NCBI RefSeq assembly: GCF_024666525.1
Contig: NZ_CP088294.1
Location: 4,216,001-4,280,000, forward strand
Length of the DNA: 64,000 nt
Reading direction: 5' to 3'
DNA from: Pseudomonas sp. J452
Lineage (GTDB): Bacteria; Pseudomonadota; Gammaproteobacteria; Pseudomonadales; Pseudomonadaceae
The notes under the pieces were generated by a model that had not been told where the DNA came from, did not search any database, and was given only the letters and a program-made list of their open reading frames with translations. A program made the position numbers and the translations under genes. This document shows positions 45,128-55,660 of this stretch, piece by piece. Every line of letters starts with the position of its first letter. The stretch's first letter is position 1.

Positions 45128-46411
45128 ATGAAACAACTCTGGTGCAAAACCACCCTCGCTCTGGCCATCGGCGCCATTTCCACTCACAGCCTGGGCAATG
45201 GAGTTGCCATCAACGAACAAAGCGTCAGCAGCATGGGCACCGCCTTTGCTGGACGTGCGTCGTCTGCGCAGGATGCCACTACCCTGTTCGGCAACCCTGC
45301 CGGTCTGAGCAAACTCAAGCGTGCCGAAGTGGTCGGCGGCGTCGGCGTGGTCAAGGCCGATGTCGACATCGACGACGCCAGCGCGTCAACCAGCGAAGGC
45401 GACATGGTGCCCACCGCAGCCGTGCCGTTCGCCTATTACGCCAGCCCGCTGAACGAAGACTGGCACTACGGTATCGGCCTGTACGTGCCGTTCGGCCTGA
45501 TCAGCGACTATGAGAAAGGCTTCGGTGGCCGCTACAAGGGCCAGTACAGCAAGGTCGAAGTGGTCACCCTGCAACCGACCCTGAGCTACCGGATCAACGA
45601 GCGCGTTTCCGTCGGCTTAGGCCCGACCATCAACAAGATCAAGGGCAAACTGGTCAACCAGCTGGATAACAGCGCCGCATTCGGCAACGGCGAGACCAAG
45701 GTCGGCATCAAGGGCGACGACACCGCTCTGGGCTTCAATGCCGGCGTGCTGGTAGATGTCACCGAGCAACTGGCCTGGGGCCTGACCTACCACTCCAAGG
45801 TCGATTACACCCTGGAGGGCCGCACCCGCATCACCGGCGGCGACGGCCCGATCTTCGGCCAGTTCAACGGCGAGTACGACGCCCAGCTGGATTTCACCAC
45901 CCCGGAAATGGTCGACAGCTCGCTGACCTACAAACTGGATGAGCAGTGGACCCTCTACGGGGGCGCCACCTGGACCCGCTGGAGTCGTCTGCAGGAAATC
46001 GTCGTGGAAAACCAGGGCACACCCAGCCTTGGCACGCTGCAGCCGATTGCCGAGGTCAGCGAGCAGCTCCAGTGGCAGGACACCTGGTCCTACGCCATCG
46101 GCGCCGCCTACCAGCTGAACCCGCAATGGGTACTGCGCACAGGCTTCGCCCTGGATGCCTCACCGGCCGCCAATGACAACCGTACCGTGCGCATCCCCGT
46201 GGGCAACCGCAAGGTGTTCTCCCTCGGTGCCGGCTGGTCGCCCACGGCCGACATGACCATCGACGTGGCCTACACCTACCTGCGCGAGAGCGAGGCCTCG
46301 GTCAATCAGCACTCCACCGAGCTGGCCGGTGCGGAAATTGCGCCTGGTTTCAGCGCCACCTACAACAACAGTGCTCATGGCCTGGGCGCACAGGTCACCT
46401 ACCGTTTCTGA
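45128..46411 (+). CDS. fadL: FadL/OmpP1-family long-chain fatty acid outer-membrane channel
   Basis: A 427-residue beta-barrel: signal peptide about 1-24, then the N-terminal hatch sequence NGVAINEQSVSSMGTAFAGRAS, with LFGNPAGLS, all classic for FadL. The last residue is Phe (QVTYRF), the usual outer-membrane insertion signal. It takes up long-chain fatty acids or other hydrophobic compounds. Start at the ATG at 45128; the frame is open 21 codons upstream. Terminated by the palindrome at 46431-46456. Confidence 0.92.
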   Translation: MKQLWCKTTLALAIGAISTHSLGNGVAINEQSVSSMGTAFAGRASSAQDATTLFGNPAGLSKLKRAEVVGGVGVVKADVDIDDASASTSEGDMVPTAAVPFAYYASPLNEDWHYGIGLYVPFGLISDYEKGFGGRYKGQYSKVEVVTLQPTLSYRINERVSVGLGPTINKIKGKLVNQLDNSAAFGNGETKVGIKGDDTALGFNAGVLVDVTEQLAWGLTYHSKVDYTLEGRTRITGGDGPIFGQFNGEYDAQLDFTTPEMVDSSLTYKLDEQWTLYGGATWTRWSRLQEIVVENQGTPSLGTLQPIAEVSEQLQWQDTWSYAIGAAYQLNPQWVLRTGFALDASPAANDNRTVRIPVGNRKVFSLGAGWSPTADMTIDVAYTYLRESEASVNQHSTELAGAEIAPGFSATYNNSAHGLGAQVTYRF

Positions 46412-46430
46412 CGACGGGAACTGCACATGA

Positions 46431-46456
46431 AAAAGCCGGGCAATTGCCCGGCTTTT
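46431..46456. terminator. Bidirectional terminator between fadL and the glutathione peroxidase gene
   Basis: A perfect 26-base palindrome, AAAAGCCGGGCAA/TTGCCCGGCTTTT, lies between the convergent genes. It has a T-run on both strands and can serve both. Confidence 0.92.
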
Positions 46457-46469
46457 GTATTCACGCTTC

Positions 46470-47021
46470 TCAGGGCTGGCTGGCAATCGCCTTATCCACC
46501 GCCTCGATCAGCGCCGCATCATCCGGCTTGGTCAGGCTGGAGAAGCTGGCAATCACCTTGCCATCGCGCCCCACCACGTACTTGTAGAAATTCCAGCGCG
46601 GCGCACTGGTCTGCGCGGCCAGCTCGCGGAACAGCGGAATGGCATCATCGCCGCTGATCACCTGCGGCTCGCTCATGGCGAAGGTCACGCCGTAGTTGAC
46701 GAAGCACACCTTGGCGGTGTCCTCACTGTTGTCCGCTTCCTGCTTGAAGTCATCGGACGGCACGCCGAGCACCTCCAGGCCCTGCTCTTTGTAGCGCTGG
46801 TACAGCGCCTCCAGGCCCTTGAACTGCGGAGTGAAACCACAGTTGCTGGCGGTATTGACCACCACCAATGGCTTGCCGGCAAAACGCTGGCACAGATCGA
46901 TACGCTCCTTGGAACGCAATTGCTGCAGCTCGCCCTGCAACAGCGGCGGGCATTCGGCCGCCAGCAGCGACCCGCTGAACAGCCCGACCAGCAATGCCAG
47001 GGCACTACGCGACATGCTCAT
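46470..47021 (-). CDS. Periplasmic glutathione peroxidase-like protein
   Basis: A 183-residue thiol peroxidase of the GPx family. Peroxidatic Cys61 is in [11 protein letters not shown]; the partner Trp/Asn lie in RWNFYKY, and the FGVPSDDF-like loop reads [10 protein letters not shown]. An N-terminal signal peptide (about 1-22, ending LLAA) sends it to the periplasm. It reduces hydroperoxides. Start at the ATG at 47021 (47015 is an alternative). Downstream of the MFS/small-protein pair on the same strand. Confidence 0.9.
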   Translation of the reverse strand: MSMSRSALALLVGLFSGSLLAAECPPLLQGELQQLRSKERIDLCQRFAGKPLVVVNTASNCGFTPQFKGLEALYQRYKEQGLEVLGVPSDDFKQEADNSEDTAKVCFVNYGVTFAMSEPQVISGDDAIPLFRELAAQTSAPRWNFYKYVVGRDGKVIASFSSLTKPDDAALIEAVDKAIASQP

Positions 47022-47084
47022 GATGACAACCTCTGCACTGAATCCAGAGGCAACGCTACTCGCCTTGCCAGCCCGCGGCAACGC

Positions 47085-47207
47085 TTAGCACAGGCCCATG
47101 CCCAGCTGCAGCGCGGCCAGGCCGACCTGCTGCCAGCCCCACCAGGCCAACAGCAGTAAACCGGCAATCCCCAGCGCGCTGAGCAGCGCCGTGGCGCGCA
47201 CACTCAT
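47085..47207 (-). CDS. 40-residue single-helix membrane protein coupled to the MFS transporter
   Basis: A 40-residue protein made of a short N-terminus (MSVRATA), one membrane helix (LLSALGIAGLLLLAWWGW) and a hydrophobic end. Its ATG overlaps the stop of the MFS gene (ATGA), and GGGAGG stands before it. The overlap, ribosome-binding site and clean helix argue for a real small gene; it may regulate or stabilise the transporter. Not recognised as a named family. Confidence 0.6.
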   Translation of the reverse strand: MSVRATALLSALGIAGLLLLAWWGWQQVGLAALQLGMGLC

Positions 47208-48412
47208 GCAACGCCTCCCGCCGCCTGCAGACGGGCTACCGGCTGTTCGCGTACCGGCCAGTTGAGCGCCGCGGCGAGCAGGCCGAGGGCGATGGAGATC
47301 TGCCAGACCAGGTCGTAGCTGCCGGTGTGGTCGTACAGGTAGCCACCCAGCCAGCCACCGAGGAAGGCGCCGAGCTGGTGGAAGAGAAACACGATGCCGC
47401 CCAGCATCGACAGGTTGCGCACACCGAACAGGGTGGCCACGGTGCCATTGGTCAGCGGTACGGTGGACAGCCACAGCAAACCCATGGCGATACCGAAGGC
47501 ATAGGCGCTCCAGGCGCTCAACGGGGTGTAGAAGAACGCCACGATCACCACCGTGCGCGCCAGGTACAGGGCGGTCAGCAGGCGCGGCTTGGACAGCCGG
47601 CCGCCAAGCCAGCCAGCGATATAGGTGCCGAACACATTGAACAGCCCGACCAGCGCCAGCACCGTGGTGCCGACCATGGCCGGCAGGTGCTGGTCGACCA
47701 GGTAGGCCGGCAGGTGTACGCCGATAAACACCACCTGGAAGCCGCAGACGAAGAAGCCCAGCGCCAGCAGCCAGAAGCCGGAGTGCGCGCAAGCCTCGCG
47801 CAGCGCCTCGCCCAGGCTCTGCTCGGCGCCCAGCGACGGCAGCGGCTCGTCACGCACCAGCAGCGCCAGCGGCACGATCAACGCCACCAGCAGGCCCAGC
47901 GCCAGCAGCGCGGCGGACCAACCCAGCCAGCCGATCAGACCGAGCGAGCCCGGCAACATGGCGAACTGACCGAAGGAGCCGGCCGCCGCCGCAATGCCCA
48001 TGGCCATGCTGCGTTTCTCCACCGGCACGGCGCGGCCGACCACGCCGAGCAGCACCGAAAAAGACGTACCGGACAGGCCGATACCGATCAGCAGGCCGGC
48101 GCTCAGCGACAACGACGCGGCCGAGTCGGCATGGCCCATCAACAGCAAGCCGGCGGCATACAACAGGCCACCGACGGCGATCACCCGGCGCGCGCCGAAA
48201 CGGTCGGCGATGGCCCCGGTCACCGGCTGCGCCAGACCCCAGATCAGGTTCTGCAGGGCGATGGCAAAGGCGAACACCTCACGGCCCCAGCCGAACTCGC
48301 TGCTCATTGGCGTGAGGAACAGGCCGAAGCCGTGACGGATTCCCAACGACAGCGCCAGGATCAGCGATGCCCCGAGCAACACCCAGCCACTGGTACGCCA
48401 TACCGAAGTCAT
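47204..48412 (-). CDS. MFS transporter
   Basis: A 402-residue major facilitator with 12 helices. The A-like loop between helices 2 and 3 reads GAIADRFGARRV. The N-terminal LSLGIRHGFGLFLTPMS segment is common in the OFA/monocarboxylate-type branch. From memory, an MFS gene also follows the cob operon in P. aeruginosa. Substrate unknown. Coupled by ATGA overlap to the 40-residue membrane protein. Confidence 0.85.
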   Translation of the reverse strand: MTSVWRTSGWVLLGASLILALSLGIRHGFGLFLTPMSSEFGWGREVFAFAIALQNLIWGLAQPVTGAIADRFGARRVIAVGGLLYAAGLLLMGHADSAASLSLSAGLLIGIGLSGTSFSVLLGVVGRAVPVEKRSMAMGIAAAAGSFGQFAMLPGSLGLIGWLGWSAALLALGLLVALIVPLALLVRDEPLPSLGAEQSLGEALREACAHSGFWLLALGFFVCGFQVVFIGVHLPAYLVDQHLPAMVGTTVLALVGLFNVFGTYIAGWLGGRLSKPRLLTALYLARTVVIVAFFYTPLSAWSAYAFGIAMGLLWLSTVPLTNGTVATLFGVRNLSMLGGIVFLFHQLGAFLGGWLGGYLYDHTGSYDLVWQISIALGLLAAALNWPVREQPVARLQAAGGVA

Positions 48413-48528
48413 GCTTTATCCCTTATACAAACAGCCAGGCCGGTCGTGGATCAACAGCATCACTGTATATACCCGCATTAAGCCGAACACCCGCTACAGC
48501 TAGGCAGCAAGCAAGCGGAACAGTTACG

Positions 48529-48577
48529 TAGGGCGGGTGAAACCCGCGTCACGCTTACGCGGGTTTCACCCGCCCTA
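48529..48577. repeat. 20-bp-stem palindrome of the TAGGGCGGGTGAAACCC type
   Basis: TAGGGCGGGTGAAACCCGCG and its exact reverse complement are separated by nine bases. It starts 11 bases after the cobS stop and could end the cob operon transcript. Sequences of this type are common intergenic repeats in proteobacteria. Confidence 0.75.
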
Positions 48578-48588
48578 GGTGTAGCGGC

Positions 48589-49326
48589 TCAGATCAGCGC
48601 CAGGGTCAGCAACACCGCGCACTCGGCCAGCTCCAGCAGCGCCCCGGCGGTATCGCCGGTGGTGCCACCCAGGCGGGCGAGGAAGGCGCGGCGCAGCAGG
48701 AAGAAAGCCAGCAACGCGCTGCCGATGGCCAACAGCCCAGCCCAGCCAAACAGCAGCATGGCCAGCGCGTTGCCGGCCAGCACTAGCGGCAGTTGCTGAC
48801 GCGGCAGGTGTTCGCTAAGCGCCTGGCCCAGGCCGCCGGCGCGCACATAGGGGGTGGTGAGGAACAGCAGCGGCAACAGCCAACGCCCCAGCCAGGGCGC
48901 CAGCAGCAGCGCGCTCCACTGCCCGGCCTGCAGCAGCGCGACCAGGGCAGCGAACTTGAGCAACAGCAGCAGCACCAGCACCACCACGGCGATCGGCCCG
49001 CTGCGCGGGTCTTTCATGATCGCCAGGGTGCGCTCGCGGTCGCCGTAGCCACCGACCCAGGCATCCGCCGTGTCGGCCAGGCCGTCCAGGTGCAGGCCGC
49101 CGCACAGGCCGACCCACAGCGTCAGCAGCAGCGCCGCCTGCAGCAACGCCGGCGCACCGTTGAGCAGCAGTTGCGCGAGCAACAACAGGCCGCCGAGCAG
49201 AACGCCGACCGCCGGGTACCACAGCAGCGAACGGCCCAGCTGCTGGGGTGCCGGCATGCCCGCCAGGCTCACCGGCAGGCGGGTGAGGAACTGCAGGGCG
49301 ATCAGCAGCGGCTCGGCCAGGCGCAT
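48589..49326 (-). CDS. cobS: Adenosylcobinamide-GDP ribazoletransferase (cobalamin synthase)
   Basis: A 245-residue inner-membrane enzyme (CobS, called CobV in P. denitrificans) that joins adenosylcobinamide-GDP and alpha-ribazole in the last step of B12 synthesis. The family signature GGLHLDGLADTADAWVGG is near residue 75, followed by KDPRSGPIAV. About six helices. Last gene of the cob operon, two bases after cobC. Confidence 0.95.
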   Translation of the reverse strand: MRLAEPLLIALQFLTRLPVSLAGMPAPQQLGRSLLWYPAVGVLLGGLLLLAQLLLNGAPALLQAALLLTLWVGLCGGLHLDGLADTADAWVGGYGDRERTLAIMKDPRSGPIAVVVLVLLLLLKFAALVALLQAGQWSALLLAPWLGRWLLPLLFLTTPYVRAGGLGQALSEHLPRQQLPLVLAGNALAMLLFGWAGLLAIGSALLAFFLLRRAFLARLGGTTGDTAGALLELAECAVLLTLALI

Positions 49327-49328
49327 GC

Positions 49329-49901
49329 TCAGGCTTCGCGCAGGCTCAGGTCGGCCGCGACCTGCAGGCGATGCAGCGCGGCATGGCCGACCTCGACCTG
49401 CAGCATCTGCTGCTGCGGCAGGCCGCGGGCCTGGGCCAGCAGCAGGCGCATCACCCCGCCATGGGTCACCAGCAGCACGCGCTGGCCGGCCAGTTCCTGT
49501 TGCAGGCGCTCGATGGCGGCCATCACCCGTGCGGCGAAGTCGCGTACCGGCTCGGCATTCGGTGGGGTGAAGTTGAACGGATCGTTCCAGAAGCTGCCCA
49601 GTGCTTCGGTGTCCTCGAGGAGGATTTCCGCGGCATTGCGCCCTTCCCAGTCGCCGAAGTGCAGCTCGCGCAGATCGGCCTCGATGCGCAGTGGCAGGCC
49701 CTTGGCCTCGGCCAGCTGGCGGGCGAAGGCCTCGCAGCGCTGCAGCGGCGAGCTGATGATCAGGTCCCAGCCGCCCTGTTCGACCAGGGTCGCGTGCATC
49801 TGCTGCCAGCCGCGCTCGCTGAGGGCGTCGTCCAGGCTGCCACGAAAACCGTTGCCGCCGGTGGTCTCACCGTGGCGCAAAAGATCCAGCTGCAAACTCA
49901 T
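49329..49901 (-). CDS. cobC: Alpha-ribazole phosphatase-like histidine phosphatase
   Basis: A 190-residue histidine phosphatase: RHGET near the start holds the catalytic His, with LSERGWQQ, SSPLQRC and LVTHGGVMR as further branch motifs. In the cob operon it removes the phosphate from alpha-ribazole phosphate or from the cobalamin phosphate. ATG at 49901 overlaps the cobT stop by one base. Confidence 0.88.
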   Translation of the reverse strand: MSLQLDLLRHGETTGGNGFRGSLDDALSERGWQQMHATLVEQGGWDLIISSPLQRCEAFARQLAEAKGLPLRIEADLRELHFGDWEGRNAAEILLEDTEALGSFWNDPFNFTPPNAEPVRDFAARVMAAIERLQQELAGQRVLLVTHGGVMRLLLAQARGLPQQQMLQVEVGHAALHRLQVAADLSLREA

Positions 49902-50950
49902 CAACCTTGCTCCTGTACTGCTGCTTCAGAAAAAGTCGCCATCTGCCCGTGCAGCGCGCACGCCAGGCGCAACAACGGCACCGCCAGCGCCGCGCCGCTG
50001 CCCTCACCCAGGCGCAGGCCCAGTTGCAGCAACGGCGCGGCCTCGAGGGCGGCGAGCACGTGGCGATGGCCCGGCTCGGCGCCGCTGTGGCTGAACAACA
50101 GCCAGTCCGCCACGCCCGGATTCAGGCGCACCGCCAGCAGGGCCGCGACGCTGCAGATAAAGCCATCGACCAGCACGCTGACACCCTGCTGCGCGCAGGC
50201 CAGGTAGGCGCCGGTCAGCGCGGCGATCTCCAGACCGCCCAGGCGCTGCAGGCAATCCAGCGGCGCGCGGGCCTGACCGTGCAGGGCCAGGGCAGATTCG
50301 ACGGCGCGGATCTTACGCGCCATACCGGCGCTGTCCAGCCCGGTACCGGGGCCGACCAGCTCGTTCAGTTGCTTGTCCAGCAGCACGCAGGCCAGCGCGC
50401 TGGCCGCCGTGGTGTTGCCGATGCCCATCTCGCCGCCGATAAACAGCTGACAGCCGGCAGCCGCGGCGCGCTCGGCCACCACGCGGCCGACCTGCAGCGC
50501 AGCCAGGCACAGTTCGCCGCTCATCGCCGGCACCTGGGTAAAATTCGCCGTGCCCGGCGCCAGTTGATGCTGGCAGACCCCGGCCATGGCCGGCGCCGGT
50601 TCGACCGTGCCGAGGTTGTGCACTTCCAGGGTCGCGCCCAGCTGGCGGGCCAGCACGCTGATGGCCGCGCCACCGCCGGCAAAGTTGCCGAGCATCTGCA
50701 CGGTCACCGCCTGCGGATAGGCCGACACGCCTTCGGCGACCACGCCATGGTCGCCGGCGAAGATGCTGATCCACACCTGATCCAGCGCGGGACGCACGCG
50801 GCCCTGCTGGGCGGCCAGGCGCACCGCCAGCGGTTCCAGCTGGCCGAGTGCACCGGCCGGCTTGGTCAGCTCCGCCTGGCGCTGCAGGGCCTGGGCGGCC
50901 ACCTGCTGGTCGAGCGGTCGGCAGCTCGCCTGCCACCAGAATGCACTCAC
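49901..50950 (-). CDS. cobT: Nicotinate-nucleotide--dimethylbenzimidazole phosphoribosyltransferase
   Basis: A 349-residue CobT (CobU in P. denitrificans). It activates the lower ligand DMB. Motifs: [23 protein letters not shown], and catalytic Glu in [13 protein letters not shown]. Overlaps cobU by four bases. Works with BluB, which makes DMB and is encoded in the same operon. Confidence 0.95.
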   Translation of the reverse strand: MSAFWWQASCRPLDQQVAAQALQRQAELTKPAGALGQLEPLAVRLAAQQGRVRPALDQVWISIFAGDHGVVAEGVSAYPQAVTVQMLGNFAGGGAAISVLARQLGATLEVHNLGTVEPAPAMAGVCQHQLAPGTANFTQVPAMSGELCLAALQVGRVVAERAAAAGCQLFIGGEMGIGNTTAASALACVLLDKQLNELVGPGTGLDSAGMARKIRAVESALALHGQARAPLDCLQRLGGLEIAALTGAYLACAQQGVSVLVDGFICSVAALLAVRLNPGVADWLLFSHSGAEPGHRHVLAALEAAPLLQLGLRLGEGSGAALAVPLLRLACALHGQMATFSEAAVQEQG

Positions 50951-51468
50951 AGGCGTTCTCCTTTCAGAAGCATGGGCAGGCCGGCGACGGTGAACACCAC
51001 CCGCTGGCTGCGTTCGGCCAGGGCCTGGTGCAACCAGCCGGCCTCGTCGACATAACGGCGGGTCAGCTCGCCCAGCGGCACCACGCCGAGGCCGGTTTCG
51101 TTACTGACCAGAATGATCCGCCCCGGCAACCCGGCCAGGCCGTCCAGCAGCGCCGCACGCTCGGCCTGCAGACGTGTTTCGTCGTCCAGCATCAGCAGGT
51201 TGGTCAGCCACAGGGTCAGGCAGTCGACCAGCAGGCAGCGGCCCTCGCCCGCCTGCTCGCGCAGCACCCGGGCCAGCTCCAGCGGTTCCTCGACCAGCGC
51301 CCAGCCGGCCGGGCGCCGCGCCCGATGCTGGGCGATGCGCTCGCTCATCTCGCCGTCCAGCGCCTGGCTGGTGGCGATATAGGTCACCGCCAGGCCGCTT
51401 GCCTCGGCCATTTTCTCGGCCAGGCGGCTCTTGCCGGAACGGGCGCCGCCGAGGATCAATTCAACCAT
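50947..51468 (-). CDS. cobU: Adenosylcobinamide kinase/adenosylcobinamide-phosphate guanylyltransferase
   Basis: A 173-residue bifunctional enzyme (CobU; CobP in P. denitrificans). P-loop GGARSGKS at 7-14; later [10 protein letters not shown], a CobU signature, and [15 protein letters not shown]. It phosphorylates adenosylcobinamide and adds GMP. Separated from cobQ by a 209-base region with two strong hairpins. Confidence 0.94.
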   Translation of the reverse strand: MVELILGGARSGKSRLAEKMAEASGLAVTYIATSQALDGEMSERIAQHRARRPAGWALVEEPLELARVLREQAGEGRCLLVDCLTLWLTNLLMLDDETRLQAERAALLDGLAGLPGRIILVSNETGLGVVPLGELTRRYVDEAGWLHQALAERSQRVVFTVAGLPMLLKGERL

Positions 51469-51545
51469 CTCTCACTTTCCTCGTGCACCGTGCGCACCGG
51501 CAGATGGCCATGGCGCACTGGAGACTATTTCGTCTCTCGAAAACT

Positions 51546-51571
51546 CCCCTCTCCCACTTGTGGGAGAGGGG
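51546..51571. repeat. CCCTCTCCC palindromic repeat
   Basis: CCCCTCTCCCAC and GTGGGAGAGGGG pair around two bases. One of five such hairpins within 7 kb of the cob locus. Confidence 0.75.
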
Positions 51572-51610
51572 CCGGGGGAGAGGGAGTTGACTAACACACC
51601 CTCTCCCCAA

Positions 51611-51634
51611 CCCTCTCCCGTAAACGGGAGAGGG
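51611..51634. repeat. CCCTCTCCC palindromic repeat
   Basis: CCCTCTCCCG-TAAA-CGGGAGAGGG, perfect 10-bp stem. Lies 40 bases downstream of the 51546 copy in the cobU-cobQ gap; the two can also cross-pair. Confidence 0.75.
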
Positions 51635-51677
51635 GGCCAAAGCAGTTCGCAGCTGTTCTACACACTCTTTGTACTGG

Positions 51678-53132
51678 TCAACCCATCCCACACAATTCAC
51701 GCAGCCGGGCGGTATCCAGATGCGCCTCGACCAGATCGGCCAGGCGCTCGATGTCGCGTTCGCGCAGGGCATGGTAGTCCACCGTCTGCACGTCATGCAG
51801 GCCGGCCCAGCGCAGCAGCGCGCCACAGGCCTCGCTCGATTCGAACAGCCCGTGCAGGTAGGTGCCGAGCACCTGGCCATCGGCGCTCATGCCACCGTCC
51901 AGCCGACCGTCGTCGAGTTGCACCGCGCCATTCAGTCCGGCACCCGTGCTGACTCCAGCATGGATCTCGTAGCCGCTCACCGCCGCCTGTTCCAGGCACA
52001 GCCGGCCCTGCACATTGCGCAGCTGCTTCTCCGCCTCCAGCACGGTGGCGAAGTCCAGCAGGCCAAGGCCGGCGCTACTGCCGGGCGCGCCTTCCAGGCC
52101 GTGGGGATCGTCGATCTGCGTGCCGAGCATCTGCAGGCCGCCGCAGATGCCGAGCAGCTTGCCGCCGTAGCGCAGATGCTTGTCGATGGCCGCCGGCCAG
52201 CCCTGCTCACGCAGGAAGGCCAAGTCGGCGCGCACGCTTTTCGAGCCGGGCAGGATGATCAGGTCGGCCGGCGGGATGGCCTGGCCCGGGCCGATGAACT
52301 GCAGGTCGACCTGCGGGTGCAGGCGCAGCGGATCGAAATCGGTGTGGTTGCTGATGCGCGGCAGCACCGGCACCACGACCTTGAGCGATTGCCCGGCCTG
52401 GGTCACCTGGCGCGTGGCGATCGCGTCTTCGGCTTCCAGATGAAAGTCCATCAGGTACGGCAACACGCCGAGCACCGGCTTGCCGGTGCGCTGCTCCAGC
52501 CAGTCCAGGCCCGGTTGCAGCAGGCTGAGGTCGCCACGGAAGCGGTTGATCACGAAGCCCTGCACCCGCGCCTGCTCGCTCTCGGAAAGCAGTGCCAAGG
52601 TGCCGACCAGATGGGCGAACACGCCGCCCTTGTCGATATCGGCGATCAGGATCACCGGGCAATCCACCGCCTCGGCGAAGCCCATGTTGGCGATATCGCC
52701 GGCGCGCAGGTTGATCTCCGCCGGCGAGCCGGCGCCCTCGACCATCACCACCGGGTACTGCGCACTGAGGCGTTGGTGGGATTCGAGCACGGCGGCGCGC
52801 GCGGTCTGCTTGTAGTCGTGGTAGGCCACCGCGTGCATGTTGCCGATGGCGCGACCGTGGATGATCACCTGGGCGCCGGTGTCGCTGTTGGGCTTGAGCA
52901 ACACCGGGTTCATATCGGTGTGCGGCGCCAGGCCGGCGGCCTGGGCCTGCACCGCCTGGGCGCGGCCGATCTCGCCGCCGTCGCTGGTGACCGCCGAGTT
53001 GAGCGCCATGTTCTGTGGTTTGAACGGCACTACCGCGACGCCCTGGCGCTTGAGCCAGCGGCACAGGGCCGTCACCAGGGTGCTCTTGCCGGCATCGGAG
53101 GTGGTGCCCTGCACCATCAAGGTGGCGCTCAT
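51678..53132 (-). CDS. cobQ: Cobyric acid synthase
   Basis: A 484-residue glutamine-dependent amidotransferase that amidates four carboxyl groups of adenosylcobyrinic acid a,c-diamide. The N-terminal synthetase domain starts with [10 protein letters not shown] (P-loop-like, residues 9-18) and has KPQNMALNS; the C-terminal class I glutaminase domain has the catalytic Cys in GICGGLQML and a late GxEIHxG motif (YEIHAG). Overlaps cobD by four bases. Confidence 0.96.
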   Translation of the reverse strand: MSATLMVQGTTSDAGKSTLVTALCRWLKRQGVAVVPFKPQNMALNSAVTSDGGEIGRAQAVQAQAAGLAPHTDMNPVLLKPNSDTGAQVIIHGRAIGNMHAVAYHDYKQTARAAVLESHQRLSAQYPVVMVEGAGSPAEINLRAGDIANMGFAEAVDCPVILIADIDKGGVFAHLVGTLALLSESEQARVQGFVINRFRGDLSLLQPGLDWLEQRTGKPVLGVLPYLMDFHLEAEDAIATRQVTQAGQSLKVVVPVLPRISNHTDFDPLRLHPQVDLQFIGPGQAIPPADLIILPGSKSVRADLAFLREQGWPAAIDKHLRYGGKLLGICGGLQMLGTQIDDPHGLEGAPGSSAGLGLLDFATVLEAEKQLRNVQGRLCLEQAAVSGYEIHAGVSTGAGLNGAVQLDDGRLDGGMSADGQVLGTYLHGLFESSEACGALLRWAGLHDVQTVDYHALRERDIERLADLVEAHLDTARLRELCGMG

Positions 53133-54112
53133 CGCGGCATCTCCTGCAGGGCCTGCTCCAGCCGTTGCCAGCCGGCCTCGTCGGCGGGCAGGCCGAAGCG
53201 CAGGCAGCGGGTCTCGGCAAACAGACGTACGAGAATGCCACGCCGGGCGAAATAGCCATGCAGGCCGACTGCCTGCTGCTGCGCGACCAGCTGGAACAGC
53301 GCGGTGCCACCCGCCGGCGCCAGGCCATGGGCGCTGAGCAGCACGGCCAGGCGCAGACCGTCGGCCTGCAGGCGCTCGCGCTGGGCCTGCTGGCCGGCGC
53401 TGTCCTGCAGGATGGCGGTGGCGACCGCCCGCGTCGGGCCGCTGATGGTCCAGGGGCCGAGGCGCTCGTCCAGGCGCTCCAGCAGGGTCGGTTCGGCCAG
53501 GACGAAACCCAGACGGATGCCAGCCAGGCCGAAGAACTTGCCGAACGAGCGCAGCACGATCAGCCCCGGCAACTGGCTGAAGGCCGCCAGGCTGTGCTCG
53601 GGCGTGCAGTCGATGAACGCCTCGTCCACCACCAGCCAGCCGCCGCGCTCGGCCAGGCGGGCGTGCCAGTCGAGCAGCTGCTGCGGCGCGAGCAGCCGCC
53701 CGGTCGGGTTGTTGGGGTTGATCAGCAGCAGCACATCGAGGCGTTCCAGGGCGCGGCCCACCGCGCCTTCGCCGAGCTCGGTGACCTGATGGCCCTCGCG
53801 GCGCCAGGCCTCGGCATGTTCGGCGTAGGTCGGCGAAACGATCCCTACCCGCCCCGGCCGGCGCAACTGCGGCAGGGCCTGGATCGCCGCCTGGGAACCG
53901 GCCACCGGCAGCAAGGCAGGCACGCCGTAGTAGTCACGCGCCGCCGCTTCCAGGCCATCGTCAGGCTCGGGCAGACGACTCCAGGCCGTCGCCGGAATCG
54001 CCGGCAACGGCCAGCCATAGGGCGCGATGCCGGTGGACAGATCCAGCCAGTCGGCCAGGACGATGCCATAGCGCTGCGCCGCCGCACGCAGGCGGCCACC
54101 GTGTTCAAGCAA
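53129..54112 (-). CDS. cobD: Threonine-phosphate decarboxylase
   Basis: A 327-residue class I/II aminotransferase-fold PLP enzyme (CobD of Salmonella; CobC in P. denitrificans naming) that makes aminopropanol phosphate for the nucleotide loop. Motifs: [11 protein letters not shown] near the start, NPNNPTGRL, and the PLP Lys in [15 protein letters not shown]. Overlaps the cbiB gene by eight bases. Confidence 0.93.
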   Translation of the reverse strand: MLEHGGRLRAAAQRYGIVLADWLDLSTGIAPYGWPLPAIPATAWSRLPEPDDGLEAAARDYYGVPALLPVAGSQAAIQALPQLRRPGRVGIVSPTYAEHAEAWRREGHQVTELGEGAVGRALERLDVLLLINPNNPTGRLLAPQQLLDWHARLAERGGWLVVDEAFIDCTPEHSLAAFSQLPGLIVLRSFGKFFGLAGIRLGFVLAEPTLLERLDERLGPWTISGPTRAVATAILQDSAGQQAQRERLQADGLRLAVLLSAHGLAPAGGTALFQLVAQQQAVGLHGYFARRGILVRLFAETRCLRFGLPADEAGWQRLEQALQEMPR

Positions 54113-55013
54113 GGTAAAGACTCCCGATCAGTAACAGCGCCAGCCACAGCAGCACGCCGCCATTGACCAGATTGAGCGCCCGTTCGATATCCCGCGCCCG
54201 CGCCTGCGGCCCCGCACCCAGCACGGTGCGCACATGCAGCTCGCCATGATAGGTCGCCGCACCGCCCAGGCTCACGCCGAGGGCGCCGGCACCGGCGGCC
54301 ATCACCGGCCCGGCATTCGGGCTGTCCCACTGCGGCGCTTGCTGCTGCCAGCAGCGCAGGGCCAGGGCGGTCTTGCCGAGCAGCGCATAGGTCAGCGCCA
54401 CCAGGCGCGCGGGGAGGTAGTTGAGGCCATCGTCGATCTTCGCCGCGGCCCAGCCGAAGCGTTCGAAACGCGGGTTGCGGTAGCCCCACATGGCGTCCAG
54501 GGTGTTGCTCAGGCGATAGAGCACCACACCCGGCGCACCGGCGACGAGGAACCAGAACAGCGCGGCGAACACCGCGTCCGAGCCGTTCTCCAGTACCGAC
54601 TCGGTGCCGGCGCGGGCCACGCCTTCGCTGTCCAGTTCGGCGGTCTGCCGGCTGACCATATAGCCGACGCGCTGGCGTGCCTCGGGCAGATCGCCCAGGC
54701 GCAGGGCCTGGGCCACCGGCAGCGCGTGCTCGCCGAGGCTGCGCAGGCCGAGGGCGGCGTACAGGGCCAGCACCTCCACCAGCCAGCCGAGATAGGGCAG
54801 GCGCGCCAGCAGCAGGCTGAGCAGGGTCAGCGGCAATACCGCCAGGCACCAGCCGGTGACGCCGTGACTGCGCCAGCCATGACCACCGCTGTTGAGGCGC
54901 CGTTCGATGCGCTGCGCCAGGCCGCCAAAGGCCACCAACGGGTGCCAGCGTTTGGGTTCGCCGAGCAGGCCATCCAGGGTCACTCCAGCCAGGGTGGCCA
55001 GCAGCAGGCTCAT
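54105..55013 (-). CDS. cbiB: Adenosylcobinamide-phosphate synthase CbiB
   Basis: A 302-residue inner-membrane protein (CobD in P. denitrificans/P. aeruginosa naming) that attaches the aminopropanol arm to adenosylcobyric acid. Motifs: [15 protein letters not shown] near the start, [18 protein letters not shown] and [19 protein letters not shown]. The ATG at 55013 overlaps the bluB stop. Confidence 0.95.
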   Translation of the reverse strand: MSLLLATLAGVTLDGLLGEPKRWHPLVAFGGLAQRIERRLNSGGHGWRSHGVTGWCLAVLPLTLLSLLLARLPYLGWLVEVLALYAALGLRSLGEHALPVAQALRLGDLPEARQRVGYMVSRQTAELDSEGVARAGTESVLENGSDAVFAALFWFLVAGAPGVVLYRLSNTLDAMWGYRNPRFERFGWAAAKIDDGLNYLPARLVALTYALLGKTALALRCWQQQAPQWDSPNAGPVMAAGAGALGVSLGGAATYHGELHVRTVLGAGPQARARDIERALNLVNGGVLLWLALLLIGSLYLA

Positions 55014-55660
55014 TCCTGTTGCCCCCAGCTGTCGGTGAACAGCAGCTCCTGCAGCGGTCGCGGTGTGGCCCAACCTTCCTGGACCAGCATCGGTTCGCGG
55101 TAGAAGGCGGTCACCGGGCCCAGGCAGAGAATAGCCAGCGGCTTGCTGCCGACCGGCATGTGCAGCAGCTCGGCCAGCGCCTGCGGCTCGAACAGCGACA
55201 CCCAGCCCAGACCCAGGCCTTCGGCGCGCGAAGCCAGCCAGAGGTTCTGGATGGCGCAGGCCAGGGAGGCCAGATCCATTTCCGGCAGGGTGCGGCGGCC
55301 AAAGATGTGTTTCTCGCGCTCATCCATCAGCGCCACCACCAGCAGCTCGGCGCAATCGCGGATACCCTCGACCTTGAGCCGCATGAATTCGTCACTGCGC
55401 TCGCCCAGGGCCTCGGCGGTGCGCACCCGCTCGGCCTCGACCTGGGCATGGATGGCTTCGCGCAGCGCCGGGCGGGTGATGCGGATAAAGCGCCAGGGCT
55501 GCATCAGGCCGACGCTGGGCGCCTGGTGCGCCGCTTCGAGCAGGCGCGCGAGCAGCTCCGGGGCCACCGTGCCGCCGGCGAAGTGGCGCATGTCGCGGCG
55601 CTCGGCAATCGCCCGGTAGACCGCGGCACGCTCTGCAGGACTGAAGGCATGCTCGGTCAT
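55010..55660 (-). CDS. bluB: 5,6-dimethylbenzimidazole synthase BluB
   Basis: A 216-residue nitroreductase-fold flavin enzyme that breaks down reduced FMN with O2 to give DMB, the lower ligand of B12. Motifs: [24 protein letters not shown], and [13 protein letters not shown]2-dependent BluB fits the aerobic pathway of the neighbouring enzymes. Start at 55660, overlapping the cobB stop (ATGA). Confidence 0.94.
   Translation of the reverse strand: MTEHAFSPAERAAVYRAIAERRDMRHFAGGTVAPELLARLLEAAHQAPSVGLMQPWRFIRITRPALREAIHAQVEAERVRTAEALGERSDEFMRLKVEGIRDCAELLVVALMDEREKHIFGRRTLPEMDLASLACAIQNLWLASRAEGLGLGWVSLFEPQALAELLHMPVGSKPLAILCLGPVTAFYREPMLVQEGWATPRPLQELLFTDSWGQQE

Noticed and set aside
51469..51677. 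CRISPR-like repeated CTCTCCC blocks
   Set aside because: Only two hairpins with unequal spacing, and palindromes scattered at other sites; no spacers or cas genes.
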